A stretch of 64,000 nt of DNA from Nakamurella panacisegetis (GTDB lineage Bacteria; Actinomycetota; Actinomycetes; Mycobacteriales; Nakamurellaceae). Where the stretch lies: contig NZ_LT629710.1 in NCBI RefSeq assembly GCF_900104535.1, forward strand, positions 2,852,001-2,916,000, written 5' to 3'. The position numbers were made by a program, and so were the translations under genes. Positions 37,754-49,807 of this stretch are shown piece after piece (position 1 is the first letter of the stretch; the number at the start of each line of letters is the position of its first letter). The notes below the pieces were generated by a model. The model ran no database searches. It was given only the letters and a program-made list of their open reading frames with translations, and was not told the origin of the DNA.

Positions 37754-38820
37754 CGGACATCGTTCAACTGGGCCCAGGGGCCGTGATCCTGGGCATCGAG
37801 TCCTCGTGCGACGAGACCGGGGCCGGCTTGGTCCGCCTCACCGACGGGGGCCCGGAACTCCTCGGCCACGAACTGGCGTCCAGCTCCGACCAGCACGCCC
37901 GGTTCGGCGGGGTGGTCCCCGAGATCGCTTCCCGGGCCCACCTGGAGGCGATGACGCACACGGTCCGGACCGCGTTCGTCAAGAGCGGGGTGAAGCCGGG
38001 GGAGATCGATGCCATCGCCGTCACCAGCGGCCCGGGTCTGGCCGGCGCACTGCTGGTCGGGGTGGCCGCGGCCAAGGCGTACGCGGCGGCCTGGGAGGTG
38101 CCCCTGTTCGGGGTCAACCACCTGGCCGGGCACGTCGCGGCAGACACCCTCGAGCACGGTCTGCTGCCGAAACCCGCTCTGGCCCTGCTGGTCTCGGGTG
38201 GACACACCCAGCTGCTGCGCATCGACGACCTGGCCGGAGGGATCACCGAGATCGGCACCACGGTGGACGACGCGGCCGGTGAGGCCTACGACAAGGTGGC
38301 GCGGTTGCTGGGCCTCGGCTACCCCGGCGGGCCGATCATCGACCAGCTCGCGGCGACCGGGGACCCGACGGCGATCCGCTTCCCAAGAGGGCTGACCGGT
38401 CCGCAGGACTCGCGGTACGACTTCTCCTTCTCCGGCCTCAAGACGTCCGTGGCCCGTTTCGTAGAGGGCATCGAACGGACCGGTGGCACCGTGCCGGTGG
38501 AGGACGTGTGCGCCTCGTTCCAGGAGGCCGTGGCCGACGTGCTGACGGCCAAGACCGTCCGGGCGGCAACCGATCTGGGGATCGGCACGGTGGTCATCGC
38601 CGGCGGCGTCGCCGCCAACGGCCGGCTGCGGGGCCTGGCCGCCGACCGGTGTGCCGCGGTCGGCGTCCATCTGCGGATTCCGCGGCCAGGGCTGTGCACC
38701 GACAACGGAGCCATGATCGCCGCGGTCGGCGCGCACGTGGTCACCGCCGGTGCTCGCCCGTCGAGCCCGTTCCTGACCGGCAATCCGGCGATGTCCGTCT
38801 CGGCCGTGCTGGCCGCCTGA
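37750..38820 (+). CDS. tsaD: tRNA t6A transferase TsaD
   Basis: TsaD transfers the threonylcarbamoyl group to A37 of ANN-decoding tRNAs. The ATG at 37750 gives 356 residues with [15 protein letters not shown], the metal-binding [10 protein letters not shown] motif, SGGHTQLL, and [12 protein letters not shown] near the C-terminus. It closes the tsaB-rimI-tsaD operon and overlaps rimI by four bases. groES is next in the same direction after a DUF4259 gene. Confidence 0.97.
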   Translation: MTDIVQLGPGAVILGIESSCDETGAGLVRLTDGGPELLGHELASSSDQHARFGGVVPEIASRAHLEAMTHTVRTAFVKSGVKPGEIDAIAVTSGPGLAGALLVGVAAAKAYAAAWEVPLFGVNHLAGHVAADTLEHGLLPKPALALLVSGGHTQLLRIDDLAGGITEIGTTVDDAAGEAYDKVARLLGLGYPGGPIIDQLAATGDPTAIRFPRGLTGPQDSRYDFSFSGLKTSVARFVEGIERTGGTVPVEDVCASFQEAVADVLTAKTVRAATDLGIGTVVIAGGVAANGRLRGLAADRCAAVGVHLRIPRPGLCTDNGAMIAAVGAHVVTAGARPSSPFLTGNPAMSVSAVLAA

Positions 38821-38900
38821 CCGGCGGCGTCCTGAGCGGGCCATGGTGACGGCGACCGGCCGGCCCGGCGGCCGATTTCGGTTGGCGGCATACTGCTGGG

Positions 38901-39338
38901 ATGGGAGCAACGGGAACCGGAATCTTCGAGAACGACGATGCGCTTGCCTTCCTCGGCCAGTTGCGGGACGCCGACCCGAAGGCGGTGGGCGACATGGTGT
39001 CCGGCGCGCTGCGGGCCGTTGCCCAGTCCGAGGACGGGTTGGAGCCGGCCGAGGTCAGCCGGGCCCTGGTCGCCCTGGCCCTGCTGCTGTCGGCCTTCGA
39101 ACCCGACGTGCTGGGCACCGCGCCCGACTCGACCGACCTGCTCGCCTGGTTCGCCGACCTCGAGATCGAGTTGAACCCGGCCCGCCGCCAGGTGGCCACT
39201 GGGGCCGTCAACCGGATCGTGCTGGTGGACGACAACGAGTGGATCGGGCAGTGGACCGGCACCGGCCAGCTGGCGGAGGCCCTGGCCCCGGTCTACCGGC
39301 TCCGTGACGTGCTGGCCGACTCGGCCTCCGACGAATAG
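38901..39338 (+). CDS. DUF4259 protein
   Basis: The 145-residue protein begins MGATGTGIFENDDALAFLGQ, the diagnostic N-terminal pattern of DUF4259 (MGxxGTGxFxNDDAxxF). The rest is mainly helical and acidic. Its function is unknown; relatives occur as stand-alone genes and in immunity-like contexts. A CATACT -10-like hexamer ends six bases before the ATG, which suggests a leaderless transcript. Confidence 0.85.
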   Translation: MGATGTGIFENDDALAFLGQLRDADPKAVGDMVSGALRAVAQSEDGLEPAEVSRALVALALLLSAFEPDVLGTAPDSTDLLAWFADLEIELNPARRQVATGAVNRIVLVDDNEWIGQWTGTGQLAEALAPVYRLRDVLADSASDE

Positions 39339-39452
39339 GCTCCCCGCCGTCGGGGATCGCCCGACCGCCCGGTTTTCCGCCTCCGAGCGGCTGAACTGTC
39401 GGCCGCGCGCGCCCGTCGAGGCGCCCACCGGCAACAAACATCGACCCCCGGG

Positions 39453-39481
39453 TTGAGCCCTGGCACTCTCGTGGTTAGAGT
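39453..39481 (+). promoter_or_regulatory. Heat-shock promoter of groES-groEL
   Basis: TTGAGC (39453-39458) and TAGAGT (39476-39481) are 17 bases apart. The -10 is overlapped by the CIRCE operator, so HrcA binding would block initiation. The leader to groES is about 140 nt. Confidence 0.65.
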
Positions 39482-39486
39482 GCTAG
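39460..39486. promoter_or_regulatory. CIRCE operator (HrcA site)
   Basis: CTGGCACTC, nine spacer bases, GAGTGCTAG match the CIRCE consensus TTAGCACTC-N9-GAGTGCTAA at seven or eight positions per arm. CIRCE is bound by HrcA in the absence of heat stress. The hrcA gene is not in this window. Confidence 0.9.
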
Positions 39487-39628
39487 TTGAACGGTGCAAC
39501 GACGGTCCGGCTCCCGCGACGACGGTCCGAAGGCGCACGGTTGGGTCGATGCCTCGCAACATGGGCCCGCACAATCGAAAAACCATCCGCAGCAACCTTT
39601 CACAACCCCAGAAGGGGGAGATCACATC

Positions 39629-39928
39629 GTGGCGAGCGTGAAGATCCAGCCGCTCGAGGACAAGATCCTCGTCCAGGCCAACGAGGCCGAGACGACTACC
39701 GCGTCCGGCATCGTCATCCCTGATACCGCCAAGGAGAAGCCCCAGGAGGGCACCGTCCTTGCGGTCGGACCGGGCCGTGTCGACGACAACGGCAACCGCG
39801 TTCCGCTGGATGTCGCTGAAGGCGACGTCGTCATCTACTCCAAGTACGGCGGCACCGAGGTCAAGTACTCGGGCCAGGAGTACCTGATCCTCTCGGCCCG
39901 CGACGTGCTGGCCAAGGTCACCAAGTGA
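39629..39928 (+). CDS. groES: Co-chaperonin GroES
   Basis: GroES caps the GroEL cavity. The GTG at 39629, preceded by GAAGGGGGAG, gives 99 residues: [20 protein letters not shown], the mobile loop [36 protein letters not shown] and the end DVLAKVTK. An upstream in-frame reading has no homology. It is followed by groEL after 120 bases. Confidence 0.98.
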   Translation: MASVKIQPLEDKILVQANEAETTTASGIVIPDTAKEKPQEGTVLAVGPGRVDDNGNRVPLDVAEGDVVIYSKYGGTEVKYSGQEYLILSARDVLAKVTK

Positions 39929-40030
39929 CGTTTCGTCACTGAGTTCCCCCTGCGCCCCGATCCTCCGCATTCGTGCCGGGTCGGGGCGCAGGTGTTTCAC
40001 GCACCTGACGCACATCCCGAACACCCCTGA

Positions 40031-41671
<1,641 letters not shown>

Positions 41672-41724
41672 CCGCACAGCACTGAACGGAGGCGGCGCCG
41701 CCGGAAGGCGGTGACCTCCCGCCG

Positions 41725-41767
41725 AAGAGCGGGCAGCCCGGACATCGGTCCGAGGTTGCCCGCTCTT
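41725..41767 (+). terminator. Intrinsic terminator after groEL
   Basis: AAGAGCGGGCA (41725-41735) pairs perfectly with TGCCCGCTCTT (41757-41767), with inner CGGAC/GTCCG pairing. It should end the groES-groEL transcript 54 bases after the stop codon. Confidence 0.85.
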
Positions 41768-42179
41768 TGCGTTCCAGGCGCCGGCGTCCGACAGCCTCGG
41801 GTGGTGGCCCGGGCCCAGGTCCCCCGCCGTCCTCACTCCGACGGGGCCCATCGGAGCGATTGTCCTGTCATGTGAGGCATTGCGGTTCGTAGTGCATGCG
41901 CAGGGTCGTATGACGGACGCCGATAGGAGCGAATTTCAACTGTTGGAGTGATGGCCGCCGCGCGCGATGGGGTGACAGACCGGTTTGGACTGGTCTAATG
42001 TCGTGGCCATGCCGCAGAAGTGGCCCGCCGTCCCTCGCCGGAGCGCAGTCGCCCCGGGCGATGTGCACGATTGTGCGCTGAGGGGGCGGCCGACGGGCGG
42101 CGCCGGACACGGGGCCATGCCGCGGCGGCGCGACCCCAGCGGTACTGATCCCCCGGCCGGCACCGGGGGTGGGCGAATC
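41768..42179. other. groEL-whiB intergenic region
   Basis: The two genes converge here, so the 410 bases are downstream of both. A long plus-strand open frame running from here across whiB lacks homology and is treated as spurious. A GTGACA-N18-TAATGT element (about 41972-42001) could initiate a transcript antisense to whiB; this is speculative. Confidence 0.35.
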
Positions 42180-42467
42180 TCAGCCGGCCTGCACCGACAG
42201 CGCCAGGATCTGCTGGCGTTCTCCCTCCGAGAGGCCCCCCCAGATGCCGTACGGCTCGTGGACCTCGAGGGCATGAGCCCGGCAGGCCGCCAGCGCGGGG
42301 CACTCGTGGCAGACGGCCTTGGCGGTGGCCTCGCGGCGGGCTCGGGCCGGGCCGCGTTCCCCCTCGGGGTGGAAGAAGTAGGAACTGGCCATTCCGCGGC
42401 AGGCGGCGTGCAGCTGCCAGTCCCACACGTCGGCATTGGGTCCGGGAAGACGCCTGGTATCGGCCAT
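42180..42467 (-). CDS. WhiB-family iron-sulfur regulator (WhiB3-like)
   Basis: WhiB proteins are 4Fe-4S transcription factors that bind the primary sigma factor. The ATG at 42467 gives 95 residues. The four cluster cysteines are C23, C53, C56 and C62, and the turn motif is GIWGG. The N-terminus PGPNADVWDWQL closely resembles mycobacterial WhiB3, which also neighbours groEL1, so orthology to WhiB3 is likely. A minus-strand promoter is visible at 42606-42634. Confidence 0.93.
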   Translation of the reverse strand: MADTRRLPGPNADVWDWQLHAACRGMASSYFFHPEGERGPARARREATAKAVCHECPALAACRAHALEVHEPYGIWGGLSEGERQQILALSVQAG

Positions 42468-42605
42468 CGTGATGCCCACCTCCGTCGCTCGCCCTCATCG
42501 ACATCTGCGGTGCCGGCAAGCGCGGTCAGGATGGTCCGGCAGGGTGCCCGAACTCAGTTCCGCTCTGGTCGCATCCGCATTGATATCGACGCTGCTGTGA
42601 TCTTG

Positions 42606-42634
42606 ACCCTAGGCCCCATCGGGCGTCGCATCAA
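42606..42634 (-). promoter_or_regulatory. Promoter of the whiB gene
   Basis: On the minus strand TTGATG (42629-42634) and TAGGGT (42606-42611) are 17 bases apart. The whiB leader would be about 130 nt. Confidence 0.55.
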
Positions 42635-43075
42635 GAGTGGATCATCCGGCGACGAAGATCGACTTCCCGGCGGCGCGAACACCGCAAACGCGTCTTGCCC
42701 GACCTTTCGAACACGAGGCGTAGGGGGTCTAACCCCCGATGATCGGGTCCGACGGGTGATGAACGGGTGGTCGGCGGCCTCGAATTGGGGATGCGGCGCG
42801 CGCTCCGTCATCACGATTGGGTATCGGCCTGAGGAATCGTCATACACAGAGCTACACCACACCTACACTCCGTCAAGGTTGTCAATCTTTTTGTCATGGT
42901 TTGCCCGAATGTGTCCCAAAAGTGAACTTCGGTTGTCCTCGAACGGGCGCCACTCGGTCGTGGAGCTCCGGGAACTGCCGACAACTAATACCCCCGCCCG
43001 CTCGGTTGATGCCGACCGACGGGTGAAATCCGCCGGCCGGCTCCTGGCCGACGACGATCTGGAAAGAAGGCTGAC
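42635..43075. other. Divergent whiB-bldM regulatory region
   Basis: About 440 bases upstream of the BldM-like gene hold no convincing gene. The region is locally AT-richer, with repeated TACAC and TTGTCA words (about 42842-42900), which could be regulator or sigma-factor sites. Developmental regulators typically have large, heavily controlled upstream regions; which proteins bind here is unknown. Confidence 0.4.
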
Positions 43076-43672
43076 GTGACGAGCGTGCTGATCTGCGACG
43101 AACGCCGGAGTGCTCGTGACGGTTTGAACCGGGTCATGGCTTCCGTTCCCTCGGTGTCCGGGATCGACTGTGTCGGGAGCGGGGACGAACTGCTCAGCCG
43201 CTACGGACGCGAAGCCGCGGACGTCGTCCTCATCGGGACCCAACGGGCGCTGACCAGTGGAATCGAGGCGACCCGGCGTCTGCTCGCGATCCATCCGTCG
43301 GCCGTGGTCATCGTGTTCGGCTCGCCCGACGACACCGCATCGATCGCCGCCGCCATCGCGTGCGGCGCCCGTGGATTCCTGCGATGGGACGCGACTCAGC
43401 CGGAGATCGTGGCGGCCCTGGCCGACACGCTCACCAGTCCGCGCATCCCCTCGCCCCGCGATGCGGTGGACGGTCAGGCCCAGCTCACCGAGCGTGAACT
43501 GCAGGTGCTGCGGGGGATGAGCCAGGGCCAGTCCAACGGAGAGATCGGCAAGGAGCTCTTCCTCTCGGAGGACACCATCAAGACCCATGCCCGCCGTCTG
43601 TTCCGCAAGCTCGGCGCCCGCGACCGGGCGCAGGCCGTGGCGGTCGGCTTCCGCCGCGGCCTGGTCGCGTAG
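43076..43672 (+). CDS. bldM: BldM-like atypical response regulator
   Basis: The 198-residue protein has an N-terminal receiver domain (MTSVLICDERRSARDGLNRV) and a LuxR/NarL helix-turn-helix (LTERELQVLRGMSQGQSNGE, ELFLSEDTIKTHARRLFRKL). It closely resembles Streptomyces BldM, including the C-terminal RAQAVAVGFRRGLV. The phosphorylation site is lost: residue 54, Asp in conventional receivers, is Gly (VVLIGTQ). It must therefore act independently of phosphorylation. The gene-symbol assignment is by similarity and synteny. Confidence 0.85.
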   Translation: MTSVLICDERRSARDGLNRVMASVPSVSGIDCVGSGDELLSRYGREAADVVLIGTQRALTSGIEATRRLLAIHPSAVVIVFGSPDDTASIAAAIACGARGFLRWDATQPEIVAALADTLTSPRIPSPRDAVDGQAQLTERELQVLRGMSQGQSNGEIGKELFLSEDTIKTHARRLFRKLGARDRAQAVAVGFRRGLVA

Positions 43673-43692
43673 CGGGTTCATCGCGCGAGCCG

Positions 43693-43722
43693 CCCTCGGG
43701 CCGGCGGATGCGGCCCCGAGGG
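43693..43722 (+). terminator. Hairpin after bldM
   Basis: CCCTCGGGCC (43693-43702) pairs with GGCCCCGAGGG (43712-43722) with one bulged base. It follows the bldM stop by 20 bases and probably separates it from sigD. Confidence 0.6.
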
Positions 43723-43843
43723 ACCCTGTCCGCTGGGTCACCGGCCGGTTATCATCGACCCCACACGACCTCGGCGGATCGTGAACGACACCGGGCGTGC
43801 GCTGCACGGACCGGCGGGCAACGGCGGGGACACCTGCCGGTCA

Positions 43844-43865
43844 TGTAACGGACGGACCTGTTACA
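43844..43865. promoter_or_regulatory. Inverted repeat abutting the sigD start
   Basis: TGTAAC, ten bases, GTTACA form a perfect inverted repeat ending three bases before the sigD ATG. It may be an operator for a regulator of sigD or an mRNA hairpin at the initiation site. Confidence 0.5.
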
Positions 43866-43868
43866 ACG

Positions 43869-44471
43869 ATGGACCAGGTAGAGGACGCGAGAGACGGCGC
43901 CGGATTCGATTCGGTGGTCGACAGTGCTGTCGGTGGGGACCGCGCAGCGCTTGGCGTCCTGCTGGCCCGCGTTCATCCACTCATAGTCCGCTATTGCCGT
44001 TCCAGACTGTCTGCCGGACACCGTTCGCTGTCAACCGCTGATGATGTAGCGCAGGAGGTGTGCATGGCCGTGGTGACGGCATTGCCCACCTATCGACGTG
44101 ACGGACGCCCATTCCTGGCCTTCGTGTACGGCATCGCCGCGCACAAGGTGGTGGACGCGCATCGCGCGGCCGGCCGGTCCAAGTCGATCCCCGTGGCCGA
44201 CGTCCCCGAGACGACCAGCAACGATCTCGGACCCGAGCAGAACGCGGTTGACGCCAGTGTGGCCGGCACCATGGCCTCGTTGCTCGGCACCCTGCCGCCG
44301 ACGCAGCAGGAGATCCTGCGTCTCCGGGTTGCCGTCGGCCTGTCGGCCGAGGAGACGGCCGACGCTCTCGGCATGACGGCGGGCGCTGTGCGCGTCGCCC
44401 AGCACCGGGCCCTGACGAAGTTGCGGACGGTGTTGGAGAGTAACCACAGCCTGCTCGAGCAGGTGGTCTGA
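43869..44471 (+). CDS. sigD: ECF sigma factor SigD
   Basis: ECF sigma factors direct RNA polymerase to stress promoters. The 200-residue protein has sigma2 (ADDVAQEVCMAVVTALPTYR, FLAFVYGIAAHKVVDAHRAA) and sigma4 (LPPTQQEILRLRVAVGLSAE, MTAGAVRVAQHRALTKLR). The chosen ATG has no clear ribosome binding site; an upstream in-frame start would add 24 non-conserved residues. The stop overlaps the anti-sigma gene, and order bldM-sigD-rsdA-guaB supports the SigD assignment. Confidence 0.9.
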   Translation: MDQVEDARDGAGFDSVVDSAVGGDRAALGVLLARVHPLIVRYCRSRLSAGHRSLSTADDVAQEVCMAVVTALPTYRRDGRPFLAFVYGIAAHKVVDAHRAAGRSKSIPVADVPETTSNDLGPEQNAVDASVAGTMASLLGTLPPTQQEILRLRVAVGLSAEETADALGMTAGAVRVAQHRALTKLRTVLESNHSLLEQVV

Positions 44472-45673
44472 TGGGCCGGCACAGGGCACCCGAGCTCGGG
44501 GCCGGGCGCGGCTCCGTGGTGTTGATGGACACGGCGCGGTCGACGCGTGCCCGTGCGGCCTCCGGTGACACCGCCGGCGTCGACTTCTCCGTGGCCGAGG
44601 CGGTGATGGACGACCTGACGCTGATCACCGCCGACGACCTGCTCCTTGACCGCATCGCGGCCGGGCAGGGCGATGTGTTCCCCGAACCCGCCACCGGCGT
44701 GCGTTCCGGTCCGGGAGGGCTGGCCCCGTTGCTCGCCACGTGGCGGGCCGACATCGTCGATCCCCAGTGGCCCGATGCGCCGACCGTCGACGAGGCGATC
44801 AGGGCCGCGGCGCCGAAGGCCAGGCCCGCCCGACGCGCACTGCGCCCGATTCTCGGTGTCGCCGTGGCGATCTCGGCCCTGTTGTTCGGGTCGGCGGCGA
44901 TCGGCGCGCAGCACGCGCAGCCCGGCGACGCGCTGTGGCCGTTGGCCCAGGTGCTCTACGCCGACCACGCGACCTCGGTACAGGCGGGGCTCGCGGTGAA
45001 GGCATCGCTCGGTATCGCTCGCGACGCGCTGGTCCAGCATCAGCCGCAGAGTGCCCTGGTGGCCCTGACCTCGGCCTCGGGTGAGGTCCAGAAGGTGCTG
45101 ACGACCGACGGCAAACAGGCCCTGCAGGACGACCTGACCCGACTGTGGAACGAGGCGACCAACAGCCTGCAGGCCACCGTGTCCGGGTCGTCGCCCCGCC
45201 CGACGATTCCGGACGTATCGCGACCGGTCGTGGCCGGGACCTCGAAACCTTCGGCCGGCACCACCCGCGATTCCGGCGTCCCACCGGCGACGGCCGCCGA
45301 TGCCGGGCGCGGCACCGGATCGGGTTCCGCCTCCGTCCACCCGTCGACCGCAGCGGCTCCGACCGTCCCGGCCCGCACCACCGGACCGTCCAGAGCGACC
45401 GTCGTCCCGCCCCCGGTGGTGATCCCGCGCACCACTGTCGTCACGCCCGCGCCGACCACGGCGTCCGGCCCGTCGGGCACCGATGCCACGACCACGCCCG
45501 ACCCCAGCCCCTCGACGTCGCCGTCGTCGACCGATCCGGGAACGACGGCCGGCTCTCAGGCGAGCACGGAGACCTCGACCACCTCGGAACTGCCGACGCA
45601 GACCCAGACCCCGGACGGCCAGACCACCGCCGTAGCGCCGCAGGACGTTTCGGCTGCTGACATCACCACGTAA
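44471..45673 (+). CDS. rsdA: Anti-sigma-D factor RsdA-like membrane protein
   Basis: The 400-residue protein has a cytosolic N-terminus with a short helical segment (MDDLTLITADDLLLDRIAAG, the likely SigD-binding part), one membrane helix near residues 126-146, and a globular outer segment to about 235. A long Pro/Thr/Ser-rich tail completes it. It lacks the zinc-binding motif of ZAS anti-sigma factors, as does mycobacterial RsdA. The ATG overlaps the sigD stop, so the two should be made together. Release is probably by regulated proteolysis. Confidence 0.85.
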   Translation: MGRHRAPELGAGRGSVVLMDTARSTRARAASGDTAGVDFSVAEAVMDDLTLITADDLLLDRIAAGQGDVFPEPATGVRSGPGGLAPLLATWRADIVDPQWPDAPTVDEAIRAAAPKARPARRALRPILGVAVAISALLFGSAAIGAQHAQPGDALWPLAQVLYADHATSVQAGLAVKASLGIARDALVQHQPQSALVALTSASGEVQKVLTTDGKQALQDDLTRLWNEATNSLQATVSGSSPRPTIPDVSRPVVAGTSKPSAGTTRDSGVPPATAADAGRGTGSGSASVHPSTAAAPTVPARTTGPSRATVVPPPVVIPRTTVVTPAPTTASGPSGTDATTTPDPSPSTSPSSTDPGTTAGSQASTETSTTSELPTQTQTPDGQTTAVAPQDVSAADITT

Positions 45674-45737
45674 GGACAGTGAGTCCGGGGCCGCTCCCGA
45701 CGTGCGGTCCTCGGGGCCGCCGACGCGCCTAGACTGA

Positions 45738-47303
<1,566 letters not shown>

Positions 47304-47340
47304 GGGTCGGACGGGACGGGTGGGCGTCGGGTACCGGTGC

Positions 47341-47408
47341 GCGCCGGGCCCCGTTGGGCGCCGGGCCCCGTTGGGCGCCGGGCCCCGTTGGGCGCCGGGC
47401 CCCGTTGG
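47341..47408 (+). repeat. Four perfect 17-bp tandem repeats
   Basis: GCGCCGGGCCCCGTTGG is repeated four times without a mismatch. The unit contains GCGCC/GGCCCC-rich self-complementary sequence, so the array can fold. It lies 38 bases after the guaB stop. Confidence 0.9.
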
Positions 47409-47430
47409 GCACTTGTAATGTCTGGTCGTC

Positions 47431-47460
47431 ACTCGTCATGCCGCCGGCGGCATGACGAGT
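47431..47460. terminator. 30-bp perfect palindrome between guaB and guaB3
   Basis: ACTCGTCATGCCGCC and its exact reverse complement adjoin with no spacer. It could act as the guaB transcription terminator in both directions, or as an operator for the guaB3 gene, whose start is 94 bases away. No T-tract follows. Confidence 0.6.
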
Positions 47461-47553
47461 GTCCACCAGCACTACGGGTCGCGGAGTTGCCGTCCTCCGG
47501 TCGTACGCCGTCCACGCCTCGTCCTCAGATCCAGCAGAACCCAGGAGCACACC

Positions 47554-48681
47554 TTGAACGAGACCGTTGAGATCGGCATGGGCCGCACCGCCCGCCGCAC
47601 GTACGGGCTGGACGACATCGGCATCGTGCCCTCGCGGCGCACCCGTTCGTCCTCGAAGGTGTCGACGTCCTGGCAGATCGATGCCTACCGGTTCGAGATC
47701 CCGTTGATCACGGCGGCGTGCGACGCGGTCGTGTCCCCGGCCGTTGCCACCCAGGTCGGCAAGCTCGGCGGACTCGGCGTCATTGACGGGGAGGGCTTGT
47801 GGGCCCGCCACGCCAACCCGCAGAAGGTCATCGACGGCATCGTCGCCCTCGGCCCGGACGCGGAAGCCACCGATGTGCTGGCCAAGCTGCAGGCCGCCTA
47901 CGCCGAGCCGGTGTCGATCGACCTGCTGACCGAGGCCATCGGGACGCTGCGGAACGGCGGCTCGACGGTCGCCGTTCGGCTGTCGCCCCAGAACGCGGCC
48001 ACGCTGGCCCCGAAGGCCATCGCCGCCGGGGTCGAGATGCTGATCATCCAGGGCACCATCGTCTCGGCCGAGCATGTCCAGGACGACGGCGAGGCGCTGA
48101 ACCTCAAGTCGTTCATCGCCGATCTGGACGTCCCGGTGATCGTCGGCGGTGCCACCAACTACCAGACCGCCACCCACCTGATGCGGACCGGCGCGGCCGG
48201 CGTCATCGTCGGGACCGGCAGCGGCAGCCACGCCACCACCTCCGAGGTGCTGGGCATCTCGGTGCCGATGGCGACGGCCATCGCCGACGCGGCGGCGGCC
48301 CGCCGCTCCTACCTGGACGAGACCGGCGGCCGGTACGTGCACGTCATCGCGGCCGGGGACCTGCACACCAGCGCCGACATCGCCAAGGCGATCGCCTGCG
48401 GCGCCGACGCCGTCATGCTGGGGGAGCCACTCACCGAGGCCAAGGAAGCTCCCGCCGGCGGCTGGTTCTGGCCCACCACCGCGGCCCACCCGATCCTGCC
48501 GCGCGGTTTCGCCGGGCCCTGCGGTTTCGCCGACGTGCCGCTGGAGCAGTTGTTGCTCGGCCCGGCGGTCAGCGCGGACGGCACCAGCAATCTCTTCGGC
48601 GCTCTGCGCCGGGCGATGGCCAAGTCCGGCTACTCCGACCTGAAGGAATTCCAGAAGGTCGGACTCACCGTTCGCGGCTGA
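47554..48681 (+). CDS. guaB3: GuaB3 family IMP dehydrogenase-related protein
   Basis: GuaB3 is an actinobacterial IMPDH paralogue without CBS domains and with an uncertain catalytic role. The TTG at 47554 is preceded by AGGAG at a suitable distance and gives 375 residues beginning MNETVEIGMGRTARRTYGLD, matching family N-termini. Blocks include IVPSRRTRSSSKVSTSWQID, GVIVGTGSGSHATT and GADAVMLGEPL. The usual IMPDH loop Cys is absent at the GSGSHATT position. Its stop abuts the corA stop, forming TGATCA. Confidence 0.94.
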   Translation: MNETVEIGMGRTARRTYGLDDIGIVPSRRTRSSSKVSTSWQIDAYRFEIPLITAACDAVVSPAVATQVGKLGGLGVIDGEGLWARHANPQKVIDGIVALGPDAEATDVLAKLQAAYAEPVSIDLLTEAIGTLRNGGSTVAVRLSPQNAATLAPKAIAAGVEMLIIQGTIVSAEHVQDDGEALNLKSFIADLDVPVIVGGATNYQTATHLMRTGAAGVIVGTGSGSHATTSEVLGISVPMATAIADAAAARRSYLDETGGRYVHVIAAGDLHTSADIAKAIACGADAVMLGEPLTEAKEAPAGGWFWPTTAAHPILPRGFAGPCGFADVPLEQLLLGPAVSADGTSNLFGALRRAMAKSGYSDLKEFQKVGLTVRG

Positions 48682-49704
48682 TCAGATCCAGTCGCGCCGA
48701 CGGAGCGTCACGAACAGGGTGAGCACCGCCGTGATCATCACGACGAAGGCGATCAGGAAACCGACCTCGGACTGAAATCCCGGATAGGGCACGTTCATTC
48801 CCATGAATCCGGTGATCAGGGTCGGGACGGCGATGATCGCCGCCCAGCCGGTCAACTTCTTCATCACCGTGTTCAGATGGACGTCGGCCAGAGCCAGGTT
48901 GGTCTCGTACATCGACGAGATGACGTCCCGCAGGCCGTCGGCATTCTGGCCGGCGTGTTCGGCGTGGTCGGCCACGTCGGAGAACTCCCGGACGCTCCGG
49001 AGCCCGAGGAGCCGTTCGGCATCGTCGGTCGGCTCTGGGTCGTCGGTGTTGTGCCGGGCCGCGGCCCGGCCGGCCGCATTGGCCAGGCCGGCGGCGATGT
49101 CACGCATCGGGGTGGTGACGCGGCGCAGGTGGGCCAGCGCGCGCCGGACGCGGAACGCGTACAGCTGCTCGGCCTTGATCAGCGGTCGGTCGTCGAACAA
49201 CGTCTCCGACAACTTGTCGACCGCGTCCTCCATGACCAGCAGGACGGCCGTGATGGCGTCCACCACGGTGTCGACGACGGCGTGCAGGGCGGCCGGTATC
49301 CCGTCGGACAGGATGGCCGGGCCGCGCTTGCGCAGGACGTCGGCCAGTTCGCGGCAATGCTCCTCGTCGGTCAACACGATGACCGCACGAGGACCGGCCA
49401 ACACCGAGACAGGCAGCGCCGTCAGTTCGCCGGTGGTGACGTCGAAGGACACCCACCGCAGGACGGCGACCAACGTCGAGTCGATCCAGTCGAGTTTCAT
49501 CGGCTCCCGCTCGCCGAGGATGTCCTCGATGGCCAGTGCATCGATGCCGAGGTGCGTCGCCGCCTGGTCGAGTGCGTCCGTCTCGTGCCGGGGCAGGAAC
49601 AGCCATGCCTTGCTGGTCGGATCGGTGCGCAGCAGTTCGCGCACCTGCGCGGCCGAATCGTCGGCCTCGAGGAATCCGTTGTCGTTCCATGCCTGTCCGC
49701 TCAT
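48682..49704 (-). CDS. corA: CorA-family magnesium transporter
   Basis: CorA forms a pentameric Mg2+/Co2+ channel in the membrane. The product is 340 residues from the ATG at 49704 (a GTG nine codons upstream is an alternative). It has a large helical cytosolic part and two C-terminal membrane helices. The signature GMN loop, with preceding Phe, is in TGFMGMNVPYPG. Its gene is convergent with guaB3 and appears to be monocistronic. Confidence 0.95.
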   Translation of the reverse strand: MSGQAWNDNGFLEADDSAAQVRELLRTDPTSKAWLFLPRHETDALDQAATHLGIDALAIEDILGEREPMKLDWIDSTLVAVLRWVSFDVTTGELTALPVSVLAGPRAVIVLTDEEHCRELADVLRKRGPAILSDGIPAALHAVVDTVVDAITAVLLVMEDAVDKLSETLFDDRPLIKAEQLYAFRVRRALAHLRRVTTPMRDIAAGLANAAGRAAARHNTDDPEPTDDAERLLGLRSVREFSDVADHAEHAGQNADGLRDVISSMYETNLALADVHLNTVMKKLTGWAAIIAVPTLITGFMGMNVPYPGFQSEVGFLIAFVVMITAVLTLFVTLRRRDWI

Positions 49705-49807
49705 CCGGTCAGCATGACGGATGAACGGCACGACCTACGATGGGGCCGTGAGATCGCGCCGGTGGGCGGCCGGAGCCGCGGCCTGGACCGTTGTGTTCGT
49801 CGTGCTG

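Noticed and set aside
41985..43079. 364-codon plus-strand frame across whiB
   Set aside because: It is antisense to whiB and runs into the regulatory region of bldM, with no domain.
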